A DNA stretch of 49,801 nucleotides, taken from assembly GCF_000008685.2 (NCBI RefSeq), contig NC_001318.1, forward strand, positions 210,218 to 260,018, read 5' to 3'. Positions 18,679 through 28,083 of the stretch are shown in pieces (within the stretch, counting starts at the first letter, position 1; the number at the start of each line of letters is the position of its first letter). Both the position numbers and the translations under genes were made by a program. The notes below the pieces were generated by a model. It saw only the letters and a list, made by a program, of their open reading frames with translations. It ran no database searches and was not told where the DNA came from. The stretch is from Borreliella burgdorferi B31. GTDB lineage: Bacteria > Spirochaetota > Spirochaetia > Borreliales > Borreliaceae.

Positions 18679-18931
18679 ACATATTTAATAAAAAAGCTTT
18701 AATCTTAGATAAATTTAAATTATTTGCTTTAATGCCGTCATTAATCGAATCACTATTCAAGTCATAATGCAAATTACAACTTACAGATGCCAAAAGGATT
18801 TCTTTTTCGCTTATGCCCTTAGCCTTAATACAATTGCCATTTTTAATGACAATTCCTTTTACTCTGCAAGAAATTATAATTGAAAATGACAGAAAAAGTA
18901 TTAAAAAAAATAAATCCTTTCTTCCAGGCAT
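18647..18931 (-). CDS. Small lipoprotein, probable N-terminal half of a frameshifted gene (BB0224-like)
   Basis: 94 residues. The signal peptide has the lipobox IIISC, with acylation at C22, so the product is a lipoprotein. AGGAGG lies 9 bases before the ATG, a strong ribosome site. The reading frame ends 25 bases after the ATGT duplication with an abrupt YCFNYQYN tail that looks like out-of-frame translation. Without the duplication it would continue into the downstream 117-codon frame. Function unknown. Confidence 0.7.
   Translation of the reverse strand: MPGRKDLFFLILFLSFSIIISCRVKGIVIKNGNCIKAKGISEKEILLASVSCNLHYDLNSDSINDGIKANNLNLSKIKAFLLNMYVYCFNYQYN
18674..18683 (-). repeat. ATGT tandem duplication at the lipoprotein frameshift
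   Basis: On the minus strand the sequence is TATGTATGTA, two and a half copies of a 4-base unit. It lies exactly where the two halves of the lipoprotein locus change frame. Slipped-strand mispairing could add or remove a unit. Confidence 0.8.
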
Positions 18932-18991
18932 ATAACAATTCCTCCTAAAAAAGAATAAATAATTGTTAAATCAGCTCGTTTATTCTAACAT

Positions 18992-19001
18992 ATTATATAA
19001 T
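18992..19001. promoter_or_regulatory. Palindromic ATTATATAAT in the divergent BB0224/dus region
   Basis: The 10-base palindrome gives TATAAT on both strands, so it may provide overlapping -10 elements for both divergent genes. No good -35 is visible in either direction. Confidence 0.4.
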
Positions 19002-19005
19002 GTTA

Positions 19006-20007
19006 ATGAATCGAAAAATATCAATAGCCCCAATGGTAAACATTACAGACGAGCATTTCAGATATTTAATAAGACTTTTATCAAAAAAAGTTACATTATA
19101 TACCCCAATGATTTCTGCAAAGTCAATAATTATGGGTGATGTAAAAAAAATTGTAAAGCAAAACCCCTTAGAATCTCCAATTGCAATTCAAATAGCAACA
19201 AACTCCAAAAATGATGCCCTTAAAGCTATTCAAATTCTTGAAAAACACTTTAATTTTGACGAATACAATCTTAATGTTGGATGCCCATCTCTAAAAATCC
19301 AAAATGCAAATTGTGGAGCTTGTCTAATGGGCAATGCTAATCAAGTAGGTGAAATTTTAAAAACGATGAAAGAAAACACAAATAAGCCTATTTCAATTAA
19401 ACATAGATTGGGTATAAGGCCTTTATCTAGTGATTACAAAAATGAAAGTTATTCTGAGGTAAAAAACTTTGTCAAAATAATCTCAGATTTTGGTATCAAA
19501 AATTTTATTGTACATGCAAGGATTGCAATATTAAAAGGATTTTCTCCTAAAAATAATAGGAATATTCCAAAATTAAGACATGAATTTGTATATAAGCTGA
19601 AAAAAGAGAATAAAAATTTGTTTATCGAGATAAATGGGGGAATCAATAACTCAGAGCAAATTAAAAAACACCTATCTTTTGTTGATTCTGTCATGATTGG
19701 GAGAAGTGCGTTTGAAAATCCATACTTTATTGCAAACGCCTCAAGAGAATTTTTAAACGAAACTGATGAAATTCTTACAAGAAAAGATATATTGATGCAA
19801 ATGGTAGAATACATTAAAGAATACGAAAATTATTTGTCGATCAATATATTATTCAAGCATCTTATGGGAATAGTATTCTCCAAAGAAGGAGCTAAAAAAT
19901 TTAGACAAAATTTAACAGCACCATTTCCAAAAAACTTAAAAAAGCATGAAATATTGCTAAAAGCTATAGAAACATTGCCAGAAAAAATACTAAATTCTAA
20001 TTCTTAA
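19006..20007 (+). CDS. dusA: tRNA-dihydrouridine synthase, DusA-like
   Basis: 333 residues. It reduces uridine to dihydrouridine in the tRNA D-loop using FMN and NAD(P)H. The N-terminus [20 protein letters not shown] lines up with the DusA start, supporting ATG 19006 rather than 19000. The catalytic loop [20 protein letters not shown] has the conserved GACLM Cys, and KHRLGI and HAR motifs follow. A TATAAT/TATTAT element directly abuts the start and no Shine-Dalgarno is present, so the mRNA may be leaderless. The 3' end overlaps convergent serS by 11 bases. Confidence 0.9.
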   Translation: MNRKISIAPMVNITDEHFRYLIRLLSKKVTLYTPMISAKSIIMGDVKKIVKQNPLESPIAIQIATNSKNDALKAIQILEKHFNFDEYNLNVGCPSLKIQNANCGACLMGNANQVGEILKTMKENTNKPISIKHRLGIRPLSSDYKNESYSEVKNFVKIISDFGIKNFIVHARIAILKGFSPKNNRNIPKLRHEFVYKLKKENKNLFIEINGGINNSEQIKKHLSFVDSVMIGRSAFENPYFIANASREFLNETDEILTRKDILMQMVEYIKEYENYLSINILFKHLMGIVFSKEGAKKFRQNLTAPFPKNLKKHEILLKAIETLPEKILNSNS

Positions 20008-21274
20008 AAGGAATATAATCAAAGCCTGTATACTTAACCAAACTTTTAGGAATTCTAACTCCTCCCTTTTGATCCTGAAAGTTTTCAAGTATAGAAATAA
20101 TAACCCTTGTTGTAGCTATTGCTGTTCCATTTACCATGTGTGCAAATTTATTTTGTCCATCTTGATCTTTGTATCTAATCTTAAGCCTTCTTGACTGATA
20201 ATCTGTACAATTTGAAGTTGAAGTAACCTCCCCATAACCACCTTTTCCGTCTCTTCCAGGCATCCAAGCTTCAATATCATATTTTTTATAAGCTGGAGAA
20301 CCAAGATCAAAAGAACAAATATTTAAAACCCTATAAGGAATTTCAAGCTCAGTAAAAATTTGCTCTTGAATACTTAAAAATTCATCATGAATAACTCCAG
20401 ATTCTTCTGCTTTGCAAAAACAAAACATCTCCACCTTGCTAAACTGATGAACTCTATAAAGACCTTTTGAAAGCTGACCATATGCTCCAGCTTCTTTTCG
20501 AAAACAATGTGAAAACCCTGCCATTCTTATTGGCAAAGTGAGATCTATTATTTTATTATAATAATAACCGCCAAGCGTAATTTCAGAAGTGCCCACAAGA
20601 TATTTATCTGTATCTTCAATCTTATAAATATTGCTTTCGTTGCCACGAGGATTAAAACCTATTCCATCAACTATAAACTCTCTTGCAACATCAGGAGTAA
20701 TAAAAACATCAAAACCTTTATCTCTTAATTTATTTAAAGAGAAATTAATAAGAGCAATTTCTAAAAAAACTGCTTCATTTTTAAGATAATAAAATTTACT
20801 CCCGCTAATCTCACGTGCTCTGTCAAAATCTAGAAGATCTAAATCTCTGCCAAGCTCTAAATGATCTTTTGGCTTAAAATCAAACTGTGGAACAACTCCA
20901 ACCCTTTTTATTTCAAAATTATCTTCTTCACTACTGCCAATAGGCACATCAGGTGACAAAATATTGGGCACTTTCTTATTTTCAAGGTCAAAATCAACAG
21001 ATACTCTTTCAAGCTCTTCTTCTAGATCAATAAGCTGTTTTTTCAAAATCTTTCCGGTTTCTATTAAAGAGATTTTTAAAACTTTATCAAGATTTTCTTG
21101 CATTTTAGAAGAATTTTCATTTCTTTTTGCATTAAGCTCACCAATTTTGGTAATTAGTTTTTTTCTCTTATCATCAAGATAAATTAACTTATCAATATCT
21201 AAAACAAGGCCTCTTGCTTTAATACTTCTCTTAACAAGATCAAGGTTATCTCTAATAAATTTCAGATCAAGCAT
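19997..21274 (-). CDS. serS: Seryl-tRNA synthetase
   Basis: 425 residues, standard SerRS. The N-terminal helical arm (about 30-100) grips the long variable arm of tRNA-Ser. Class II motif 2 is in [28 protein letters not shown] is the Ser/ATP pocket, and motif 3 is in [16 protein letters not shown]. It also provides Ser-tRNA for any selenocysteine route, which is not indicated here. GGAG precedes the ATG by about 6 bases. Its last 11 bases overlap the 3' end of dus on the other strand. Single gene, divergent from the lipoprotein at 21404. Confidence 0.97.
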
Positions 21275-21347
21275 CCTATCTCCTAAGATATGTCTTAAGT
21301 AAAATTTTTAAACAAAATTACAAATAATATTAATTCATATTAAGGTT

Positions 21348-21357
21348 ATTATATAAT
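21348..21357. promoter_or_regulatory. Palindromic ATTATATAAT between serS and the next lipoprotein
   Basis: The same 10-base palindrome as at 18992-19001, again in a divergent intergenic region. It supplies TATAAT in both directions. -35 matches are weak. Confidence 0.4.
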
Positions 21358-21403
21358 ATCTTATAACAGGATTAGAATAAATATTGCAGGGAGAAATCAT
21401 CGC

Positions 21404-22105
21404 ATGCTAAATCCAAGAACAATAAAAACAACTTTTATGTTAATATCTACATTAATGATTTTTAACGGATGTACAAAAAAATTAACCAAGATCAATTTTA
21501 AAGATATTAGCTTAAATAGCAACAAAATGAATTCTTTAATAATAAATTCAATAAGCTCAAAAGAAGATTCACAATTTTATGAATACAATATTAGAATACC
21601 CAAATTAATAATTGAGGGAAAAGAAAAAGGAAATCTTGAAGAATTGAATAATGAGATTAATGAATATGTGAGCCAAATTGTAGCAAGACTTGACATTGTT
21701 AGTAAAGAGCTTAAACCTGAGAATAAAAAATTCAGCTTAAAAATAAACTATGAAATTTACCATGGGCACAATATTTATACAATAATACTTATTGCAACCC
21801 AAGAAATTAATGATAGCCCCATTACAAATTACAGAAGTTATTACATTCAAGATAAAGGAAATTATATTCATAATATTGACGACATAATTAAAACAGATGA
21901 AGCATTCCCATTTTTTATAAAAAAAATTAAAGAAAAAATTCTACCTAACGAATTATTATTTGATTTACAACAAGCAGTAATTTACTTTGAAAACAAAAAA
22001 ATTATTATTAAATTCCCAGAATACACATTTAAACTAGATGACACAGAGGAGCTGCCAAACATATTTGAATTTAATGAAAGTGAAATAGCACAATTTGTAA
22101 AATAA
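21404..22105 (+). CDS. Putative lipoprotein, DUF3298/RsiV-like (BB0227-like)
   Basis: 233 residues. The signal peptide ends in the lipobox IFNGC, so the protein is probably an acylated lipoprotein. The mature part has the DUF4163/DUF3298 layout: a strand-rich first part ending IILIATQEIN, then YRSYYIQDKGNYIHNIDDII, a helix, and a C-terminal VIYFENKKIIIKFPEYTFKL segment. This fold occurs in RsiV-type and other extracytoplasmic ligand-binding proteins. The assignment is by eye and tentative. GGGAG lies about 9 bases before the ATG. The M16 protease gene follows after 15 bases, so the two are likely an operon. Confidence 0.75.
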   Translation: MLNPRTIKTTFMLISTLMIFNGCTKKLTKINFKDISLNSNKMNSLIINSISSKEDSQFYEYNIRIPKLIIEGKEKGNLEELNNEINEYVSQIVARLDIVSKELKPENKKFSLKINYEIYHGHNIYTIILIATQEINDSPITNYRSYYIQDKGNYIHNIDDIIKTDEAFPFFIKKIKEKILPNELLFDLQQAVIYFENKKIIIKFPEYTFKLDDTEELPNIFEFNESEIAQFVK

Positions 22106-22120
22106 GGATTAAAGACATAA

Positions 22121-25036
22121 ATGAAAAAGAAAAAAATTTTCAAACTAATTTCAAAAACTTATTTAGAAGAACATGATGCAGAAGGATATTATTTTAAACA
22201 TGAGAGTGGTCTTGAAGTATTTCACTTAAAAAGCGATTCTTTTAAAGAAAATGCATTTTGCATAGCTTTCAAGACAATACCTTCAAACAATACTGGAGTT
22301 GCACATGTTTTAGAGCACACAATTTTTTGCGGCTCTAGCAAATATAAAATAAAAGATCCATTTCTTTACCTATTAAAAGGAAGTCTAAACACATTTTTAA
22401 ATGCAATGACATTCCCAGATAAAACCATCTACCCAGCAGCATCAACAATTGAAAAAGACTATTTTAATTTATTTAATATCTATGCCGATTCTATATTTAA
22501 CCCATTGCTTAAAAAAGAGTCATTTATGCAAGAAGGATACAATATAAATCCAAAAGATTTTAAAGTATCTGGAATTGTCTTTAATGAAATGAAGGGTAGC
22601 TATTCAAATAAAAATTCTCTAATAAATGAAATAGTAAGCAGTTCTCTTTTTGAAGAGGGTGCATATAAATACGATTCAGGCGGAATCCCAACAAATATTA
22701 TTGATCTCACCTATGAAAGTTTTTTAGATTTTTATAAAAAATATTATACACTTGAAAACTGCAAAATATTTTTATGCGGCAACACTCAAACTGAAAAAAA
22801 TCTAAATTTCATTGAAAAATACATAATAAGGCCTTATAAAAAAGAAAAAAGCAATGTCAATATTAACATAGAAAACGTTAAAAGATGGGAAAAGGGGAAA
22901 AAATTAACATATAAAATTCCTAAAGAAAACGATAATTCTCTTGGGGTATACACAATAAATTGGCTTTGCACAGAAATTAATAATATTGAAGACAGCATTG
23001 GTCTTGAGATTCTCTCAGAAATACTCTTAGACGATTCTTGTTCATTCACAATTAATATCTTAAAAAGTGGGATAGGAGAAGATATAGCCCACATTAGCGG
23101 AATCAATACAGATTTAAAAGAATCTATTTTCTCATTTGGACTCCAAAATGTCGTTGAAAACAAAGAAAAAGAATTTAAAAATCTAGTTTTCAGTGAGCTT
23201 AAAAATTTAGTAAAAAATAAAATTCCAAAAGAATTAATAAAAGGAATTCTTTTTGGCTACGAATTTGCTTTAAAAGAAGAAAAAGGGCAAAATTTTCCTA
23301 TCGCTTTAATGATAAAAAGTTTCAAAGGTTGGCTAAATGGACTACATCCAATCAAAACATTACAAACAAGCTACTATATAAATGAAATTACAAATAAATT
23401 GGAAAAAGGAATTTATTACTTCGAAAATTTAATTGAAAAATATCTAATATTTAATAATCATTATACATTAATAAGCTTTATTCCATCACACGATACAGAA
23501 AAGGAAATGGAAGAAGAAATTGAAAAAAAATTGATGGCAAGGGAAATTGAAATTAAGCAAAATCCAGAAGAATTTTTACAATTTAAAAAAGACTACAATC
23601 AGTTTAAAAAATACCAAAATAAAAAAGATTCTAAAGCAGATATAGCAAAACTTCCCTTACTAAAAATAGAAGATTTGCCAAAACAAATAGAAAAAAGTTT
23701 GGATCTTAATGAAATAAAAGAGCTAAATCTACATTCTTTTAAGTTTAAGAGTAACAATATTTTCAATGTAAATTTATTTTTTAAATTAGATTTTTTAGAA
23801 AAAGAAGATTACATATACCTATCTTTATTCAAAAGAGCTCTTCAAGATTTATCTACAAAAAATTATTCTTACATAAACATTAACAATAAAATCCAAAATA
23901 CTTTGGGGCAAATAAATATATCTGAAAGCTACGACGAGGATATCGATGGAAACATTTTAAATTCATTTAACATTAGCTTTAAGTCTTTTAACAATAAAGT
24001 TAAAGAATCATTTGAGCTGATAAAAGAAATTTTAATTAATATTAACTTTCATGATTATGAGAGATTAAAAGAAATAACACTAAGCTTGAAAAATGATTTT
24101 AAATCCTTATTAATCCCTAAGGGACATCTTTTAGCAATGTTAAGATCCAAATCAAAACTAAAATTAAATGAGTATTTAAAAGAATTGCAAAATGGAATAA
24201 CAGGCAGAGAATTTTGGCAAAAAGCAAAAACCGATACAGAATCTTTAAAAGAAATCGCAAATAAATTAGACAATTTAAAAAATAAAATAATTTTAAAAAA
24301 CAATCTATCTGCACTAATAATGGGAAATACTGACGACATTCTTAAAAACTTAGAAAATGAATTTTTCAATCTAAAAGAAAGCCTAGAAGAGAGCAATCAT
24401 TACAACGGGTTGCTCAATCTTGACGCAAACAGCAAAGCATTAAGAGAAATAATAATTATCCAATCAAAAGTAGCTTTTAATGCTATATGTTTCCCCAGTT
24501 ACAAAATCAACGATGAGAATTATCCAAAAGCAAATTTTCTAGAGCATGTATTAAGAAGTGGAATTTTTTGGGAAAAAATAAGGGTAATGGGGGGTGCATA
24601 CGGAGCAAGCGCATCAATCGCCAATGGAATCTTCTCTTTTGCGTCCTACAGAGATCCCAATTTCACCAAAACTTACCAGGCTTTCGAAAAATCTTTAGAA
24701 GAATTAGCTAATAATAAAATGACAGATGATGAGATTTATACCTATTTGATAGGCTTAATAGGAACTAACATCTATGTAAAAACTAAAGCTACAGAAGCTT
24801 TGCAAAGCTATAGAAGAAAAATGCTAAATATTAGTGACAGCTTAAGACAAGATATTCGAAATGCCTACTTTACAATTACACCGCAAGATATTAAAGAAAT
24901 ATCCACAAAGATTCTAACACAAATAAGACAACACAACAGCATTGCATCTTTAGTAAATAACCAAATATACGAAGAAGAAAAAAACAACCTAGAAAAATTA
25001 ATAGGAAAAGAATATAGCTTAAAAAAGATTTATTAA
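22121..25036 (+). CDS. M16C zinc metallopeptidase, presequence-protease type (BB0228-like)
   Basis: 971 residues, the length of single-chain M16C (PreP/Cym1) enzymes, which enclose peptides between two halves of a chamber. The inverted zinc motif HVLEH is at 62-66 with catalytic E65. The third ligand is probably E156 in GIVFNEMKG. The C-terminal half has the M16 R/Y region (WEKIRVMGGAYGASAS). There is no signal peptide, so it is probably cytoplasmic and degrades short peptides. It is a likely operon partner of the preceding lipoprotein and converges on rpmE, with a hairpin between them. Confidence 0.93.
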   Translation: MKKKKIFKLISKTYLEEHDAEGYYFKHESGLEVFHLKSDSFKENAFCIAFKTIPSNNTGVAHVLEHTIFCGSSKYKIKDPFLYLLKGSLNTFLNAMTFPDKTIYPAASTIEKDYFNLFNIYADSIFNPLLKKESFMQEGYNINPKDFKVSGIVFNEMKGSYSNKNSLINEIVSSSLFEEGAYKYDSGGIPTNIIDLTYESFLDFYKKYYTLENCKIFLCGNTQTEKNLNFIEKYIIRPYKKEKSNVNINIENVKRWEKGKKLTYKIPKENDNSLGVYTINWLCTEINNIEDSIGLEILSEILLDDSCSFTINILKSGIGEDIAHISGINTDLKESIFSFGLQNVVENKEKEFKNLVFSELKNLVKNKIPKELIKGILFGYEFALKEEKGQNFPIALMIKSFKGWLNGLHPIKTLQTSYYINEITNKLEKGIYYFENLIEKYLIFNNHYTLISFIPSHDTEKEMEEEIEKKLMAREIEIKQNPEEFLQFKKDYNQFKKYQNKKDSKADIAKLPLLKIEDLPKQIEKSLDLNEIKELNLHSFKFKSNNIFNVNLFFKLDFLEKEDYIYLSLFKRALQDLSTKNYSYININNKIQNTLGQINISESYDEDIDGNILNSFNISFKSFNNKVKESFELIKEILININFHDYERLKEITLSLKNDFKSLLIPKGHLLAMLRSKSKLKLNEYLKELQNGITGREFWQKAKTDTESLKEIANKLDNLKNKIILKNNLSALIMGNTDDILKNLENEFFNLKESLEESNHYNGLLNLDANSKALREIIIIQSKVAFNAICFPSYKINDENYPKANFLEHVLRSGIFWEKIRVMGGAYGASASIANGIFSFASYRDPNFTKTYQAFEKSLEELANNKMTDDEIYTYLIGLIGTNIYVKTKATEALQSYRRKMLNISDSLRQDIRNAYFTITPQDIKEISTKILTQIRQHNSIASLVNNQIYEEEKNNLEKLIGKEYSLKKIY

Positions 25037-25057
25037 TATTTTCTCAAAATTTTATAC

Positions 25058-25083
25058 AAAAAAGCCAATTTTTAGGACTTTTT
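25058..25083. terminator. Bidirectional terminator between the M16 protease gene and rpmE
   Basis: AAAAAAGCC and GGACTTTTT form a stem with one bulged A around an 8-base loop. A/T runs on both arms give a U-rich tail in either direction. On the minus strand the rpmE stop codon lies in the loop. Confidence 0.6.
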
Positions 25084-25317
25084 ATACCTTTTATTAAATT
25101 TATCAATTCTTCCTGCTGCATCAACAAACTTTTGCTGACCGGTATAAAAAGGATGGGATTTGCTTGTAATCTCAACAGTAACCAATGGATATTCCTTTCC
25201 ATCAATATATTTAATAGTTTCCTTTGAATTCAAAGTAGACTTGGTTAAAAACATTGCTCCATTTGATCCGTCTTTAAATACCACTAAATTATTTTTAGGA
25301 TGTATATCTTTTCTCAT
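25072..25317 (-). CDS. rpmE: Ribosomal protein L31, zinc-independent type B
   Basis: 81 residues, typical of type B L31. It starts [20 protein letters not shown] and has no Cys at all, so it lacks the CxxC zinc site of type A L31. It bridges the 50S and 30S subunits. GAGG lies before the ATG. A promoter-like TTGACA/TAAACT pair sits in the 60-base gap behind rho, so it may be expressed separately from rho. Having only a zinc-free L31 would fit a metal-sparing ribosome, but another copy outside the window cannot be excluded. Confidence 0.95.
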   Translation of the reverse strand: MRKDIHPKNNLVVFKDGSNGAMFLTKSTLNSKETIKYIDGKEYPLVTVEITSKSHPFYTGQQKFVDAAGRIDKFNKRYKKS

Positions 25318-25343
25318 AAAACCTTCCTCTTAATCTTCAATAA

Positions 25344-25372
25344 AGTTTAATTTACATTAGAAATAATGTCAA
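25344..25372 (-). promoter_or_regulatory. Possible rpmE promoter
   Basis: On the minus strand TTGACA (25372-25367), 17 bases, then TAAACT (25349-25344), followed by the rpmE ribosome site. A 6-bp hairpin with a TTTC loop (GAAA on the + strand) overlaps it and could instead be the 3' end signal of rho. Confidence 0.45.
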
Positions 25373-25377
25373 TTTAT

Positions 25378-26925
25378 TCAATTACCATTGCTCATTGTCT
25401 TCAAGAAAATTTCATTGTTTTTGCTTTTTTTCATCTTTTCTATCAGAACTTCAACTCCCTCATAATCATCAACACCTCCAAGTATTCTTCTAATAAGCAA
25501 AATCTTAGAACGCTCCTCTTCACTAAGAAGCAATTCTTCTTTTCTGGTACCTGACTTTTTAATATTAATAGCAGGAAAAAGTCTTCTGTCTGCCAAACTT
25601 CTATCAAGAATTAATTCCATATTACCGGTACTTTTAAATTCTTCAAAAATAACTTCATCCATTTTACTACCAGTATCAACCAAAGCAGTAGCTATAATAG
25701 TTAAACTTCCCCCTTCTTCTATATTTCTAGCAGACCCAAAAAACCTCTTTGGCTTATGAAGAGCATTAGAATCTACCCCACCCGATAAAATTTTACCAGA
25801 AGTTGGCATAGTTTGATTATATGCCCTTGCAAGCCTTGTAATAGAATCAAGCAAAATAACAACATCTTTTTTGTTTTCAACAAGCCTTTTAGCCTTTTCA
25901 ATAACCATCTCTGCTACCTGAACATGCCTACTAGCCTGCTCATCAAAATTAGATGCAATTACTTCGCCTTTAACGCTACGAATCATATCTGTAACTTCTT
26001 CTGGCCTCTCATCAATAAGTAGTATCATTAAAATAACATCTGAATAATTAGTAGTTATTGCATTAGCTATTTTTTGAAGCAGGGTAGTCTTTCCCGCTTT
26101 TGGAGGAGAAACTATTAAAGCCCTTTGCCCCTTACCTATAGGTGAAAAAAGATTAATAAGCCTTGTAGAAATATTGCAATTTTCATATTCAAGATTCAAT
26201 TTCACATTGGGATAAAGAGGAGTTAAATTATCAAAAGGTATTCTGTTTTGAGCAAACGTAGGATCTTGATCATTAATAGATTTAATTTTAACCATTGCAA
26301 AAAATCTCTCACCATCTCTAGGCGATCTAATTTGGCCATATAAAATATCACCTGTCCTTAAATTAAAAAGTCTAATCTGAGAGGGAGAAACGTAAACATC
26401 ATTGCCTCCAGAAAGATAAGAATTTGATGCAGTTCTCAAAAACCCATAACCATCACTAAGCACATCAAGCACACCTGTAAATAAAACATCAATATTATTC
26501 TCACTTAATATTTTCACCAATAAAAATATTAATTCGGTTTTTTTCATTGTTACAGCAATAGTATGATTGGTCCCAAGACCTTCAACAATTTTTCTAACCT
26601 CTGTAATTGGCTTATCATAAAGTTTTTCAATCTCTACATAATCTTTACCATTAAAAAATTTGATGATATTACTTTGCTCTAAAGTTTTAATATTATTTTC
26701 TAAACCTGAAGAAGGAATATCATAATCAAAATCAGAAAATATTACCCCGTTTGAATCCTTTACGCCACTTAAATCTGCAGATTTTGTCACGCTAGATGCA
26801 GAATCCTTTTTAGCAACAACTTTAACCACTTTTTTTTTCAAATTATCTTCAATCTTAAACTCTTTAGAAACATCCAACCGCCTTATTTCACTTTCTAAAT
26901 CAAATCCACCATTTTTTTTATCCAT
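25378..26925 (-). CDS. rho: Transcription termination factor Rho
   Basis: 515 residues, longer than E. coli Rho (419) because of an N-terminal extension of about 100 charged residues before the Rho-N region. The RNA-binding OB fold shows [20 protein letters not shown]. The ATPase has Walker [29 protein letters not shown] and the Walker B/R-loop region [16 protein letters not shown]. The hexamer pulls RNA out of stalled transcription complexes. GAGG lies 6 bases before the ATG. The 79-base gap upstream may hold its promoter; no hairpin there is convincing. Confidence 0.97.
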   Translation of the reverse strand: MDKKNGGFDLESEIRRLDVSKEFKIEDNLKKKVVKVVAKKDSASSVTKSADLSGVKDSNGVIFSDFDYDIPSSGLENNIKTLEQSNIIKFFNGKDYVEIEKLYDKPITEVRKIVEGLGTNHTIAVTMKKTELIFLLVKILSENNIDVLFTGVLDVLSDGYGFLRTASNSYLSGGNDVYVSPSQIRLFNLRTGDILYGQIRSPRDGERFFAMVKIKSINDQDPTFAQNRIPFDNLTPLYPNVKLNLEYENCNISTRLINLFSPIGKGQRALIVSPPKAGKTTLLQKIANAITTNYSDVILMILLIDERPEEVTDMIRSVKGEVIASNFDEQASRHVQVAEMVIEKAKRLVENKKDVVILLDSITRLARAYNQTMPTSGKILSGGVDSNALHKPKRFFGSARNIEEGGSLTIIATALVDTGSKMDEVIFEEFKSTGNMELILDRSLADRRLFPAINIKKSGTRKEELLLSEEERSKILLIRRILGGVDDYEGVEVLIEKMKKSKNNEIFLKTMSNGN

Positions 26926-27004
26926 ATTTTCCTCTACGAATTAAATTTTTAAGAAAGGATTTTATAAAAATCTACTTATTATTAATTAATAAAAAACACT
27001 GACC

Positions 27005-27412
27005 CTATTGCAAAGTATCTTTTATTTGTGAAACGGTGAAAGAAAATAAATCTACAATTTCATTAGACTTTATCATTTCACACTTACCATCAAAAATTAT
27101 ATTATCATTAATAAATATTTTTTTTGTTTTTACATCCCCATATATTTTACAACCGCTGTTTAAATAAACCTTACTAGCAGCATTTACATTGCCCTTCAAA
27201 ATTCCTTCTACTATTAATGTATCACAAATTACCACATTGGTAATAACCTTACTATTCTTGCCAATAAAAAGCACACCCCCTTTTGAAGATATTTCACCTT
27301 CAAAAGAAGAATCAAGATACAAAGTTCCTTCAAATTTTAATTTTCCTCTAAAAGTTAAACTGGAGTCTAGCTTACAATCCCATTTATAAGAATCTACGAT
27401 ATTAACCGGCAT
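27005..27412 (-). CDS. Bactofilin-family protein (BB0231-like)
   Basis: 135 residues. The centre (about 20-110) is the bactofilin right-handed beta-helix, with short repeating strands: KLKFEGTLYLDSSFEGEI, GVLFIGKNSKVITNVVICD, LIVEGILKGNVNAASKVYL. Bactofilins form nucleotide-independent filaments that organise cell-shape and envelope machinery. Its ATG starts directly after the hbb stop with no gap, so it is translationally coupled to the HU-like protein. A second bactofilin is encoded at 40440-40994. Which one shapes the cell cannot be told from sequence. Confidence 0.85.
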   Translation of the reverse strand: MPVNIVDSYKWDCKLDSSLTFRGKLKFEGTLYLDSSFEGEISSKGGVLFIGKNSKVITNVVICDTLIVEGILKGNVNAASKVYLNSGCKIYGDVKTKKIFINDNIIFDGKCEMIKSNEIVDLFSFTVSQIKDTLQ

Positions 27413-27739
27413 TTAACCTTTGATACCCCACACTCTCTCTTTCAAATCTTTGCCTGGACGAAAATACGCAACGTGATGATCTAGGACCTTAACATACTCC
27501 CCTGTTTGAGGATTGCGAGCATTTAAGCGTCCCTTTCTTTTTCTAACTTCAAATGTACCAAAAGATCTAAACTCAATAACATTATTCGAACAAAGATTAC
27601 TTTTAAGCTCTTCAAAAAAAGCATCTATTACAAGTCTTATGTATTTTTTTTCTAATTTCAGATTATTATTTTTAATATTCAAAGATATTTGATCAACAAT
27701 GTCTGACTTAGTAACCTTTGGTCTTCTTGAAAAAGACAT
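27413..27739 (-). CDS. hbb: HU/IHF-like DNA-binding protein Hbb
   Basis: 108 residues, slightly longer than HU (about 90) because of an N-terminal extension. The DNA-binding arm shows [21 protein letters not shown], with the Pro at the arm tip that intercalates and bends DNA. This is the single HU/IHF-like protein Hbb known in Borrelia. It is abundant and architectural. It sits between rpsT (12-base gap) and a bactofilin (no gap) on the same strand. Confidence 0.95.
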
Positions 27740-27751
27740 AAACTAATTTCC

Positions 27752-28009
27752 TTACTTTAACAGCAAAACATTTAAACGAGATTTTTTTCTAGCAGCCTTA
27801 TTTTTATGAATTATTCGCTTTCTAGCAGCAGTGTCTAGTTTTTTTGCAACAAATTTAAAAAATTCAATAGCTTCGTCTTTCTTACCCGCTTTTATCATGT
27901 TGATACAGCGTTTTTCTATTGTTTTTAATTCACTTTTTACACTTACATTTCTAATCTTTCTTTTTAAATTTTGACGAGAGCGCTTCAATGCAGATGCATT
28001 TTTTCTCAA
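27752..28009 (-). CDS. rpsT: Ribosomal protein S20
   Basis: 85 residues from TTG 28009. The frame is open up to ATG 28075, but AAGGAG lies 6 bases before the TTG. The protein then starts MRKNASALKRSRQNLKRKIR, matching the S20 N-terminus and normal length, so the rare TTG start is preferred. S20 binds 16S rRNA early in 30S assembly. The C-terminal half is the Lys/Arg-rich helix bundle AARKRIIHKNKAARKKSRL. First gene of rpsT-hbb-bactofilin; a weak start codon is compatible with the autoregulation seen for S20 elsewhere. Confidence 0.92.
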   Translation of the reverse strand: MRKNASALKRSRQNLKRKIRNVSVKSELKTIEKRCINMIKAGKKDEAIEFFKFVAKKLDTAARKRIIHKNKAARKKSRLNVLLLK

Positions 28010-28083
28010 GTTATACTCCTTAATAATATTATTAAACAATAGCTTTAATATATCAACTAATTCAAATATAGTCAATCAAAGAT

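Noticed and set aside
24055..24396. Minus-strand frame inside the M16 peptidase gene
   Set aside because: Shadow of the real gene; low-complexity hydrophobic translation without a ribosome site.
26926..27004. Hairpin between rho and the bactofilin (GATTTT/AAAATC)
   Set aside because: Only 6 weak A/T-rich pairs, expected by chance at this base composition.
28010..28075. N-terminal extension of S20 from ATG 28075
   Set aside because: AAGGAG lies 6 bases before TTG 28009, and S20 homology starts there; the extension is hydrophobic and unlike S20.
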